The translations under genes and the position numbers were made by a program. From Fluviicola sp043721195 (GTDB lineage: Bacteria; Bacteroidota; Bacteroidia; Flavobacteriales_D; Crocinitomicaceae), in assembly GCA_043721195.1 (NCBI GenBank), contig JAYSRF010000194.1, forward strand, positions 1-64,000: a DNA stretch of 64,000 nucleotides, in the 5' to 3' direction. The notes beneath the pieces were generated by a model that saw only the letters and a program-made list of their open reading frames with translations, had not been told where the DNA came from and did not search any database. Each line of letters begins with the position of its first letter. Position 1 is the stretch's first letter. Shown one piece after another: positions 16,542 to 24,993 of the stretch.

Positions 16542-18862
16542 TTGAATTTAAAGTTATACGTAATTGCTGGAACCCAACGGAAAAGTGTTGTTTGAACAGC
16601 TTCAGTTGTGCCTGGATTGGTTTCGCTTTCTCTGAAAGTTATAGAATAAGCGTTCTCTCTTCCATACACATTGTAGAGGGAGAAGTTCCAGCTACTTTCG
16701 AATTTTTCTGTGTTTTTTCGCATCCATGTAACACCTAAGTCCAAACGGTGATAGGCTGGCATGCGGTAACCATTTCGTTCCGTATACAAGAATTGCGTAT
16801 CGCCGTTGATCGTGTACTTTCCAGATGGGAATGTTACTGCATTTCCGGTATAAAAGATAAACAATGCTGAAATCGAAAGTTTTGGTGTGATATCATAAAT
16901 GGTGACAACAGATAAATCATGTGTTCGATCTTGTTTGGCAACGTACCAATTGTTTTCGTTGATACCATCAATTTTACGTTCTGTACGCGACAGTGTATAA
17001 CCAACCCATCCTGTTAATCGACCTTTTTTCTTTTTCAAAACTAATTCCAAACCATAGGCACGACCAATACCATAAAGCAATTCGCCTTCCAATAATTCGT
17101 TGGCTTGTGTATTCGCGCCATTGCGGTAATCGATCTGATTTTGCATGGATTTATAGTAGGTTTCTACATTAAATTCAAACATATTTTCTTTGAAATTCTT
17201 GAACCATCCAAGAGAAAATTGATCTGAAATTTCAGCTTTTGTATTGATGGAACTAGCTAACCAAACGTCTGTAGGTGATGAAGAAGTTGAATTCGATACT
17301 AAGTGAATGTTTTGAGCATTCCGTGCATAAGCAGCTTTTATAGATGCGACTTTACTATAGGAATAACTCATTGAAATACGCGGTTCAACATTCAAATACG
17401 TTTTCAACAACTCATTTTTCTTGTAAATTGTAGAAGAAGCCACATCACCATTAGCATCATAGGTATACACTTCCTGACCATTTCCTAGTACAGAAAAACC
17501 ACTCAAACGTGCACCGTAACTTATAGTCATATTCTCACTCACTGTCCAGTCATTTGTAATGAAAATCGCACTTTCTACGCTTCGAGTTGGATTCAATCGA
17601 ATGGCGTTAATTCCAACTGCTGTAGTTGCATCCACTTGACCAGGTGTAATATCGTGGTTGATGACATTAAAACCAAAACGGATTTTATTGCGGTTATTGG
17701 CAAAATACTGGAATTCTTGTTTCACATTCAAATCACGAATAAGCGAAGTGATATCAAATGCTACATCACCACCTTTGATGGAGATTTTATAATCATACGA
17801 ACTATAGATCAAGGAAGTATTCGAGAATAATTTATCATTGATAATGTGATTCCAACGTAAAGTTCCCGTTGCATTTCCCCAGTTAAAGCCGAATGAAGTA
17901 CCTACACCTAATACATCTCGACCAAAATATCCAGAAAGAAACAAACGATCTTTCTGACTTATTCGGTAATTTACTTTCGCATTCAAATCATAGAAGTAGA
18001 GTGTGTTTTCCTTGAATTTATCAGAAGCTTTCAAAAAAACATCAGCATACGTTCTTCGGCCAGAAACAAGAAAAGAAGCTTTATCTTTCACAATAGGTCC
18101 TTCAACACTTAAACGTGAGGAAATTAATCCTAATCCACCACCTACATTAAAACGTTTTGAATTTCCTTCATTCATCTTGATGTCTAAAACAGAAGCCAAA
18201 CGCCCACCAAAATTAGCCGGTTGATTCCCTTTGTATAAAACAGCATCTTTTATGGCATCTGAATTAAAGGTTGAGAAAAACCCAAGTAAGTGAGAGGCAT
18301 TATATACGGGAGCTTCATCTAACAAAATAAGGTTCTGATCGGCTCCACCACCTCTTACATAATAACCTGATTGTCCTTCACCAGCGCTTTTTACGCCTGG
18401 CAATAATTGCATGGTTTTAATAATGTCCTTTTCACCAAAAATCACAGGTATTTTTGCAATTTCCTTTGGATCAAGGCGTTCAACTCCCATTAATGGGTCT
18501 TTTACATTGGCATCTTCGCGGGTAGTAGAAATAACCACCTCTTCTAAATCGGTACCTCCTTCTTCTTTTAGTTGAATATCGAGTCGTTGACTCACAGACA
18601 AATCAATTGTATCTTCGATGGTGATGAATCCAGATGCGCTGATAATAAACGTATAGGTTCCTGCGGGAAGTGTTAAAGAGTAAAACCCATATTCATTGGT
18701 TTGTGCGCCAATGTTTTGCCCTTTCACTTTGATGGTTGCTCCGATCAATTCTTCTCCTTTCGAAGCGTCTTTAATCGTTCCACTCAAAGTAGACTTCTCT
18801 TGAGCAAAGAGTGTTCCAGTTAAGAGTAAGCAAAGTGATAGACTGCTCAACAATTTTATCAT
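16538..18862 (-). CDS. TonB-dependent receptor with carboxypeptidase-like regulatory domain
   Basis: 774 residues from ATG 18860-18862 (an upstream in-frame TTG was not used). Signal peptide ends at LFAQE; a CarboxypepD_reg-like domain covers about 24-105; the plug (about 120-230) has VRGGGADQNLILLDEAPVYN and GGRLASVLDIKMNEG; the rest is the 22-strand barrel ending in a terminal aromatic-rich strand (ITYNFKFK). It imports an unknown ligand across the outer membrane using TonB energy. It is not SusC-like and has no SusD partner; the coupled DUF4249 gene takes that place. It is inserted between prfA and pyrF. Confidence 0.92.
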   Translation of the reverse strand: MIKLLSSLSLCLLLTGTLFAQEKSTLSGTIKDASKGEELIGATIKVKGQNIGAQTNEYGFYSLTLPAGTYTFIISASGFITIEDTIDLSVSQRLDIQLKEEGGTDLEEVVISTTREDANVKDPLMGVERLDPKEIAKIPVIFGEKDIIKTMQLLPGVKSAGEGQSGYYVRGGGADQNLILLDEAPVYNASHLLGFFSTFNSDAIKDAVLYKGNQPANFGGRLASVLDIKMNEGNSKRFNVGGGLGLISSRLSVEGPIVKDKASFLVSGRRTYADVFLKASDKFKENTLYFYDLNAKVNYRISQKDRLFLSGYFGRDVLGVGTSFGFNWGNATGTLRWNHIINDKLFSNTSLIYSSYDYKISIKGGDVAFDITSLIRDLNVKQEFQYFANNRNKIRFGFNVINHDITPGQVDATTAVGINAIRLNPTRSVESAIFITNDWTVSENMTISYGARLSGFSVLGNGQEVYTYDANGDVASSTIYKKNELLKTYLNVEPRISMSYSYSKVASIKAAYARNAQNIHLVSNSTSSSPTDVWLASSINTKAEISDQFSLGWFKNFKENMFEFNVETYYKSMQNQIDYRNGANTQANELLEGELLYGIGRAYGLELVLKKKKGRLTGWVGYTLSRTERKIDGINENNWYVAKQDRTHDLSVVTIYDITPKLSISALFIFYTGNAVTFPSGKYTINGDTQFLYTERNGYRMPAYHRLDLGVTWMRKNTEKFESSWNFSLYNVYGRENAYSITFRESETNPGTTEAVQTTLFRWVPAITYNFKFK

Positions 18863-19147
18863 AATCAATAATTCTTATACATTTCAAATTTCATTGAAAA
18901 CCAATCCATTCAACTGGTAATCTATTCAAACAACTCAATTCAATCAATTGTTTTGTGCTTTGATCCAATTGGCAATTGAAAACAAATTTGAGTGTTTTAA
19001 AGTCGTGCAAATCTCACTGGAATTCTTCGAATAACCATGTTAATATTTGTGAAGAAATCATTAAAGTGGATAAGCTGTCTAAAACAGAAGGTAAAGTGTT
19101 TTAAACAATGGGGGAATGGTAACAACAAATTCGGTAAACGGCACCAA

Positions 19148-20227
19148 TTAAACAGTTTCGCCCTTCATTTTCTCAGCATTTTCAGCCATTTTTAATGAAT
19201 CGATCATTTCTTGAATATCACCATTCATAAAAACACTCAAGTTATACATCGTTTTATTGATGCGATGATCCGTAATACGACCTTGTGGATAATTATAGGT
19301 GCGAATTTTGGCAGAACGATCTCCTGTTGAAACCAAGGTCTTACGTTGAGCAGCACGTTCATTGTGTACACGATCTAATTCAGCTTGATACAAACGTGAA
19401 CGCAATACGTTGATGGCTTGGGCTAAGTTTTTATGTTGCGAACGACCGTCTTGACATTCAACCACTGTTCCTGTTGGAATATGTGTTAAACGAATAGCCG
19501 ATTCAGTTTTGTTAATGTGCTGTCCACCTGCTCCAGATGCACGGAATGTATCCTTGCGAACATCTCCCATGTCAAGCTCAAAATCCACTTCCTCAGCTTC
19601 GGGTAAAACCGCAACAGTAATTGCCGATGTGTGCACCCTACCTTGTGATTCTGTTTCTGGAACACGTTGTACGCGGTGAACACCTGATTCAAATTTGAGC
19701 ATTCCGTAGATTCCAGCACCTTCAATGCTCATGGAAATTTCTTTGTATCCTTTCACATTTCCTTCAGAAGAGTTGATGATTTCATAATTCCAACCCATTT
19801 CCTTGAAATACATGATGTACATACGGAAAACATCTTCTACAAAAATACATGCTTCATCACCTCCAGTACCTGAACGTAGCTCCACAATGGCATTTTTATC
19901 GTCTTCTGGATCTTTCGGAATCAACAATAATTTAATCTCTTCTTCTAATACTGGTCTTTTTTGTTCCAATTCATCGATTTCCATCTTTGCCATTTCGCGC
20001 ATTTCAGGATCACTTTCTGCGTCCAATAATTCACGGGCACTTTGGAGGTTATCAATGATGTTTTTATAGTCTTTGTAGGCAGTATCTACTTGCTCTAAAT
20101 CGCGGTATTCTTTGTTCAAGCGAACATAGCGATCCATGTCCGAAATTATTTCCGGATCCGTAATCATTTTACCTACTTCAATAAAGCGAAAATGAATCGC
20201 TTCAAGCTTTTGCAATAAATCGTTCAT
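19148..20227 (-). CDS. prfA: Peptide chain release factor 1
   Basis: Recognises UAA and UAG stops and triggers peptidyl-tRNA hydrolysis. 359 residues. The GGQ motif is at 234-236 (ASGAGGQHINKTESAIR) and the stop-recognition tripeptide is PET at 190-192 (in RF1 from other bacteria usually PAT/PVT), within VHRVQRVPETESQGRVHTSA. The rest of domain 2 and the C-terminal helix are intact. Only six bases separate it from purM upstream, so it shares that promoter. Confidence 0.97.
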   Translation of the reverse strand: MNDLLQKLEAIHFRFIEVGKMITDPEIISDMDRYVRLNKEYRDLEQVDTAYKDYKNIIDNLQSARELLDAESDPEMREMAKMEIDELEQKRPVLEEEIKLLLIPKDPEDDKNAIVELRSGTGGDEACIFVEDVFRMYIMYFKEMGWNYEIINSSEGNVKGYKEISMSIEGAGIYGMLKFESGVHRVQRVPETESQGRVHTSAITVAVLPEAEEVDFELDMGDVRKDTFRASGAGGQHINKTESAIRLTHIPTGTVVECQDGRSQHKNLAQAINVLRSRLYQAELDRVHNERAAQRKTLVSTGDRSAKIRTYNYPQGRITDHRINKTMYNLSVFMNGDIQEMIDSLKMAENAEKMKGETV

Positions 20228-20233
20228 AATTTC

Positions 20234-21403
20234 TTATTCGTATTCGAATGCTCCTACTTCAGATAGCACAGTAACCTTTTTACCGTTCATCGCCTCTACT
20301 TTACCAATGATTTGAGCTTCAATTCCAAATGATTCTGAAATAGCTATAATCGCAGCGGCTGTTTCTGGGGCAACATAAATTTCCATGCGGTGTCCCATAT
20401 TGAACACTTTGTACATTTCTTTCCAATCTGTTCCAGACTCTTCTTGAATCATGCGAAACAAAGGTGGAATTGGAAATAAATTATCTTTTATGATGTGAAC
20501 ATCATCCACGAAGTGCAAAACTTTGGTTTGTGCTCCTCCTGAACAGTGAACCATTCCATGTATTTCAGAACGGTGTTCGTCTAGTATTTTTTTAATGACT
20601 GGTGCATACGTTCGTGTAGGTGATAAAACCAGTTGACCAGCGTCAATAGATACGCCTTCGATTTGATCTGTTAATGATTTAGTGCCAGAATACACCAATT
20701 CCTCAGGAACTTTCGGATCAAAACTTTCAGGGTATTTTTCTGCGAGTGTTTTATTGAATACATCATGGCGAGCAGATGTTAATCCATTCGATCCCATTCC
20801 GCCATTATAAGCTGTTTCATAAGTCGCTTGTCCGAAAGAGGTTAATCCAACAATCACATCACCACCTTGTATCGTATGATTCGAAATTACTTCAGAACGT
20901 TTCATGCGGCACACCACAGTTGAATCAACGATAATTGTGCGCACTAAATCTCCGACATCAGCCGTTTCGCCACCAGTTGAGTAAATACCAATTCCTTGAT
21001 CGCGTAAAGTTGTCAGTAATTCTTCCGTTCCATTAATAATGGCTGCAATTACTTCTCCAGTTATCAAGTTTTTATTTCGCCCAATGGTTGAAGACAATAA
21101 AATATTTTCAGTTGCACCAACACACAATAAATCGTCGATGTTCATGATCAACGCATCTTGTGCAATTCCTTTCCAAACTGATAAATCGCCTGTTTCTTTC
21201 CAGTACATGTAAGCAAGCGAAGATTTAGTGCCAGCACCATCTGCATGCATGACGATGCAATAATCTTCATCACCTGTTAAATAATCAGGCACGATTTTAC
21301 AGAACGCCTTTGGGAAAAGACCTTTGTCAACCGACTTGATCGCATTGTGGACTTCTTCTTTGCCGGCAGAAACACCGCGCAAGTTATATCGAGTATCAGA
21401 CAT
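20234..21403 (-). CDS. purM: Phosphoribosylformylglycinamidine cyclo-ligase
   Basis: Forms the imidazole ring of AIR in purine synthesis from FGAM and ATP. 389 residues, as in the long Bacteroidetes PurM. Diagnostic segments: ADGAGTKSSLAYMYW near residue 54, AQDALIMNIDDLLCVGA, GGETADVGDLVRTIIVD and GMVHCSGGAQTKVL. It begins an operon with prfA. A well-formed promoter (TTTTG, 20 bases, TACTTTTG) lies at 21420-21452. Confidence 0.96.
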   Translation of the reverse strand: MSDTRYNLRGVSAGKEEVHNAIKSVDKGLFPKAFCKIVPDYLTGDEDYCIVMHADGAGTKSSLAYMYWKETGDLSVWKGIAQDALIMNIDDLLCVGATENILLSSTIGRNKNLITGEVIAAIINGTEELLTTLRDQGIGIYSTGGETADVGDLVRTIIVDSTVVCRMKRSEVISNHTIQGGDVIVGLTSFGQATYETAYNGGMGSNGLTSARHDVFNKTLAEKYPESFDPKVPEELVYSGTKSLTDQIEGVSIDAGQLVLSPTRTYAPVIKKILDEHRSEIHGMVHCSGGAQTKVLHFVDDVHIIKDNLFPIPPLFRMIQEESGTDWKEMYKVFNMGHRMEIYVAPETAAAIIAISESFGIEAQIIGKVEAMNGKKVTVLSEVGAFEYE

Positions 21404-21419
21404 AGTGCAAATGAAAGCG

Positions 21420-21452
21420 CAAAAGTACTAAAAACCTGAGTGCTGAACAAAA
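21420..21452 (-). promoter_or_regulatory. purM-prfA promoter (TTTTG-N20-TACTTTTG)
   Basis: On the minus strand a TTTTG (21448-21452) is followed after 20 bases by TACTTTTG (21420-21427), an excellent match to the Bacteroidetes sigma-A consensus TTTG-N17-20-TAnnTTTG. The -7 box ends 16 bases before the purM ATG. Confidence 0.75.
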
Positions 21453-21504
21453 TTTAGTACCGAACCCCTGTTTAATACAACTGAATATGATTAAATTCTC
21501 CACT

Positions 21505-21540
21505 AAAAAAGGGTCTCCGCAAACACGAAGACCCTTTTTT
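21505..21540. terminator. Bidirectional terminator after the PorE-like gene
   Basis: AAAAAAGGGTCT (21505-21516) pairs exactly with AGACCCTTTTTT (21529-21540) over a 12-base loop. Read on the minus strand the stem ends in six Ts, 18 bases after the stop of the gene at 21559. It insulates this gene from the purM promoter. Confidence 0.9.
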
Positions 21541-21558
21541 CAAATTCAATTAATTAGT

Positions 21559-23706
21559 TTATTTCTTAGGTACTACCTTGAATATTAAGAAATCAGGACT
21601 AGCAACTGGTGCTGTTTTAGGATCAAAATCCATTGATAGAATCTTACCTTCTGTACGACGATTGTACTGGTGCAACATATCAAACTTACGTTTATCTGTT
21701 TTCTTAAACTGATTGATATACGCTTCTGTTAAGACTATTTTTTCCCATCCAGCCAAATCTTTCGGCTCTTCAGTTTTATACGTTTCACCGTTTTTCCAAA
21801 TTGTTTTTGGCTCACGTTCTCCTTTTCCTACTGGAACAATTCGACGTGGATCAATTCCTTTTTCTTCTACTAAGTACTTGTAACAAGCTTTAGCACGATT
21901 TTCAGAAAGCACTTGATTGGAGTTATCTGTTCCACGAGCATCTGTGTGAGAACTTAATTCCAATACCATTCCAGGATACTCTGTTAAGAGGTTGTAAACA
22001 TACAACAATGAATCTTTTGAATTAATTGTAGAATCAACTAACAATGTCCATTGAGACAATGGGTAACGTACCTCAGGTAAACGAATTGGTTTTTTCGGTA
22101 ACAATAACATGTCAACGATAAAATTCTGATCGTATTTCAAGCCAACAGTTGTGAATTTAGCACCGTTTTTATCTTCGTGATAACCTTCTTTGGAAATGTT
22201 AATTGTATAAGAAGACTCTTCGTTAATATAACGATCACCATTCGCTTTTTTATCCCAGAATACAGAACCATCTTTTGCTGTAACGCCTTCCCATTTATCA
22301 CCAGCAGTTGAACCAGTAATCACAACACGAACACCTTCAATTTTTTTGGTTTTGTCTGTCAATTCAGCAACATTTACCTTTAAGTCAAATACATTTGGAG
22401 GTAACTCATATTGGTATAAATCTGGCTTGTAGTTTTCACCTTTACTTCCTTTACGTTCTGAAGTGAAATAACCTTTGCGCTCAGTTGCTTCCACCAATGC
22501 ATAATCATTATAATCAGAATTGATCGGAGAACCAAAATTCGTTGGATTTTCCCATTTGTATTCCTCACCAACTTTTGTAGCCCTAAACAAATCCAAACCA
22601 CCCATTCCTGGCAAACCATTAGATGCATAAATTAAATCACCATTCATTGCGAAAGATGGAAATAACTCATCACCAGGTGTATTGATTTCTGGCCCCATGT
22701 TAACTGGAGTTGACCATACTTCATTTCGTTTATCATAGGTTGTGTACCATAAATCACGACCACCCATTGCTCCTGCGCCTTGCATATCAGAAGCGAAGAT
22801 TAAATATTTAGCATCATCACTTACACATGGATGACCTACTGAAACAGTGTCATTTGTTTTAAGTGACAATTTAACTGGAACATCCCATCCTTGTCCTTTT
22901 GCTTCTGACATCCAAATATCACAACCAAGGTTTTTCTTTTTCAAATTTGGGCAACGTGTAAAGAACATGGTTTTTCCACGAGCATCAATACAGACTGTTC
23001 CTTCGTTATCTTCTGAATTCACCCCTTCTGCATCAAGTAATGCTGGTTCTGTCCAGTTTCCTTTTTTATCCAATGCAGAAACATAGATGTCCATGTATTT
23101 TTCACATGTACGTGGATCGTCATCACTTCCTGTTGAAGTACTTCGAGAAGAACTAAAAGCAACTTTTGTTTCTTTCTTATCGACGAACATCGGAGCCATT
23201 TCGAATCCATCCAAATTGAGCTTCTCAATATTGGTAACAACGTGACGTGTTCTGTTTTCTTTAAAATCTTCGTGCATTTCGCAAGATTTCAAACCAATAT
23301 CAGCTCGTGAGTCATCTGGAACCAAAGCTTTGTAAGCTGAATAGTTCTCAGCAGCTTTTTTGAATTCACCCATAACACGCAACATATCTCCATTGTACAA
23401 TAACACCAATGGTTCTGTTTGCTGGTATTTCAATAAAATGGCTTTTTCGTACCATTCATTGGCTTCCTTTACATTTTCTGTATTGCGGTAACATTCTCCT
23501 GTTTTAAAAGCTAAATCTCCTTTTGCTTTCAAAGCAGCGTTTCCTTTACGCGAAATCTTTGTATAGGCCAAGGCGCATTTCTCAGCAGCTTCGCAATAAT
23601 TCTCATTCGTGTACATCGCGTTAGCGTTTTTAATGTACTTCGACTGCGCCAACAATGATCCCGAAAGACCAATAAAAGACAAGATAATAAGTGTTTTAAC
23701 GTTCAT
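21559..23706 (-). CDS. PorE-like OmpA/PD40/TPR envelope protein
   Basis: 715 residues from ATG 23704-23706; a TTG four codons upstream is less likely. Order of parts: signal peptide (SGSLLAQ), TPR-like repeats (about 20-125), a PD40/WD40-like propeller (about 150-425, e.g. SDDAKYLIFASDMQGAGAMG), a carboxypeptidase-regulatory-like domain (about 440-530) and a C-terminal OmpA peptidoglycan-binding domain (ELSSHTDARGTDNSNQVLSE). This is the same order as PorE, the T9SS component that anchors the PorK/PorN rings to peptidoglycan. Similar architectures occur in other OmpA proteins, so a T9SS role is inferred. Confidence 0.78.
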   Translation of the reverse strand: MNVKTLIILSFIGLSGSLLAQSKYIKNANAMYTNENYCEAAEKCALAYTKISRKGNAALKAKGDLAFKTGECYRNTENVKEANEWYEKAILLKYQQTEPLVLLYNGDMLRVMGEFKKAAENYSAYKALVPDDSRADIGLKSCEMHEDFKENRTRHVVTNIEKLNLDGFEMAPMFVDKKETKVAFSSSRSTSTGSDDDPRTCEKYMDIYVSALDKKGNWTEPALLDAEGVNSEDNEGTVCIDARGKTMFFTRCPNLKKKNLGCDIWMSEAKGQGWDVPVKLSLKTNDTVSVGHPCVSDDAKYLIFASDMQGAGAMGGRDLWYTTYDKRNEVWSTPVNMGPEINTPGDELFPSFAMNGDLIYASNGLPGMGGLDLFRATKVGEEYKWENPTNFGSPINSDYNDYALVEATERKGYFTSERKGSKGENYKPDLYQYELPPNVFDLKVNVAELTDKTKKIEGVRVVITGSTAGDKWEGVTAKDGSVFWDKKANGDRYINEESSYTINISKEGYHEDKNGAKFTTVGLKYDQNFIVDMLLLPKKPIRLPEVRYPLSQWTLLVDSTINSKDSLLYVYNLLTEYPGMVLELSSHTDARGTDNSNQVLSENRAKACYKYLVEEKGIDPRRIVPVGKGEREPKTIWKNGETYKTEEPKDLAGWEKIVLTEAYINQFKKTDKRKFDMLHQYNRRTEGKILSMDFDPKTAPVASPDFLIFKVVPKK

Positions 23707-23955
23707 AGCTAAGTGCAAACTTTTGTTAAATTACCCCGAAAGAAGTAAATAAATTCGACATGAGCAAATTACCCTTGTCAATTTTCTACATTTTCCGTGA
23801 TTGCCGAAATTAATTTAAAAAAACGAACTACGGTCAAAAGGAAATTAAAATTAAACTTTTCTTTCTCTGAATGTGAGAATCCTAAAGAAAAATTAGTCGT
23901 CACTAATTTCTATTTATTCGTCTCGAACTCATTCTTCCATTATGTATGTTATACT

Positions 23956-24993
23956 TTAAGAAAGGTAACCTTTGGTGTATGACTCCCATTTTCGGAGAAT
24001 CTCTTGAAATCCTTCTGGGAGCTCAGAATCAAATTGCATTTGTTGATGCGTTTCTGGATGTTCAAAACCCAATGTTTTGGCATGTAATGCCTGGCCAGGG
24101 ATAAGATCAAAACAATTTTGAATGAATTGTTTGTAGGCCCCACTTGTTGTACCCCGCTTGATGCTATCGCCTCCGTATTCCAAATCATTAAATAACGGAT
24201 GGCCAATTGATTTGAGGTGAACACGGATTTGATGCGTTCTACCTGTTTCTAATTTACATTCAATTAAAGTTACCAAGCCAAAGCTTTGAAGCACTTTCAC
24301 ATGGGTAATTGCATGTTTACCATGATCTCCTTCTGGAAACACGGTCATCACCTTTCTATTTTGAAGTGATCGTCCAATATAACCTTCGATGGTGCAATCC
24401 TCTTTTACATCGCCCCAAACCAATGCGTGGTAACGACGTTCAGTTGTTCGATCAGCGAATTGCTTGGCTAAATAGGTTAGTGCTTGCTCTGTCTTTGCAA
24501 CAACCATGATTCCAGTTGTGTGTTTATCGATACGATGCACCAATCCCGGTCTGCCAAAATAATCTTGGATGCGATGTGGCAAATTATCAAAATGATACAC
24601 CAAGGCATTCACCATTGTTCCAGTGTAATTTCCATAGCCAGGATGGACTACCATGTTTGCTGGTTTATTGACAATCACAAGCTGATCATCTTCGTACACT
24701 ATTTCTAGGGGAATGTTTTGGGCAATGAGTTCAATTTCCCGAATTGGATAGGGCAATACAATCGTAACCTCATCATACGGTTTAATACGGTAATTGGGTT
24801 TTACAATGACTCCATTAACTAGAATATTTCCGTTTTTGGCCGCGTTTTGGATTTTATTGCGTGAAGTACCAGGCAATCGATCCATGAGAAATTTATCGAT
24901 GCGTAATAATTCTTGTCCAGGATCTGATTTGAAACGGTAATGTTCAAATAGTTCCTCTTCGTCATTTTCAACTTCCTGATTTTCTTCGTTCAT
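23956..24993 (-). CDS. rluD: RluD/RluA-type 23S rRNA pseudouridine synthase
   Basis: 345 residues. An S4 RNA-binding domain (about 30-90) precedes the catalytic domain with LVHRIDKHTTGIMVVAK (152-168), where Asp156 is the catalytic nucleophile. GRTHQIRVHLKSIGHPLFND near residue 285 is also diagnostic. RluD modifies helix 69 of 23S rRNA; which uridine is modified here is inferred from length and domain order. The start ATG overlaps the upstream T9SS gene stop (TAATG), and an acidic N-terminal extension of about 20 residues is present. Confidence 0.92.
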   Translation of the reverse strand: MNEENQEVENDEEELFEHYRFKSDPGQELLRIDKFLMDRLPGTSRNKIQNAAKNGNILVNGVIVKPNYRIKPYDEVTIVLPYPIREIELIAQNIPLEIVYEDDQLVIVNKPANMVVHPGYGNYTGTMVNALVYHFDNLPHRIQDYFGRPGLVHRIDKHTTGIMVVAKTEQALTYLAKQFADRTTERRYHALVWGDVKEDCTIEGYIGRSLQNRKVMTVFPEGDHGKHAITHVKVLQSFGLVTLIECKLETGRTHQIRVHLKSIGHPLFNDLEYGGDSIKRGTTSGAYKQFIQNCFDLIPGQALHAKTLGFEHPETHQQMQFDSELPEGFQEILRKWESYTKGYLS

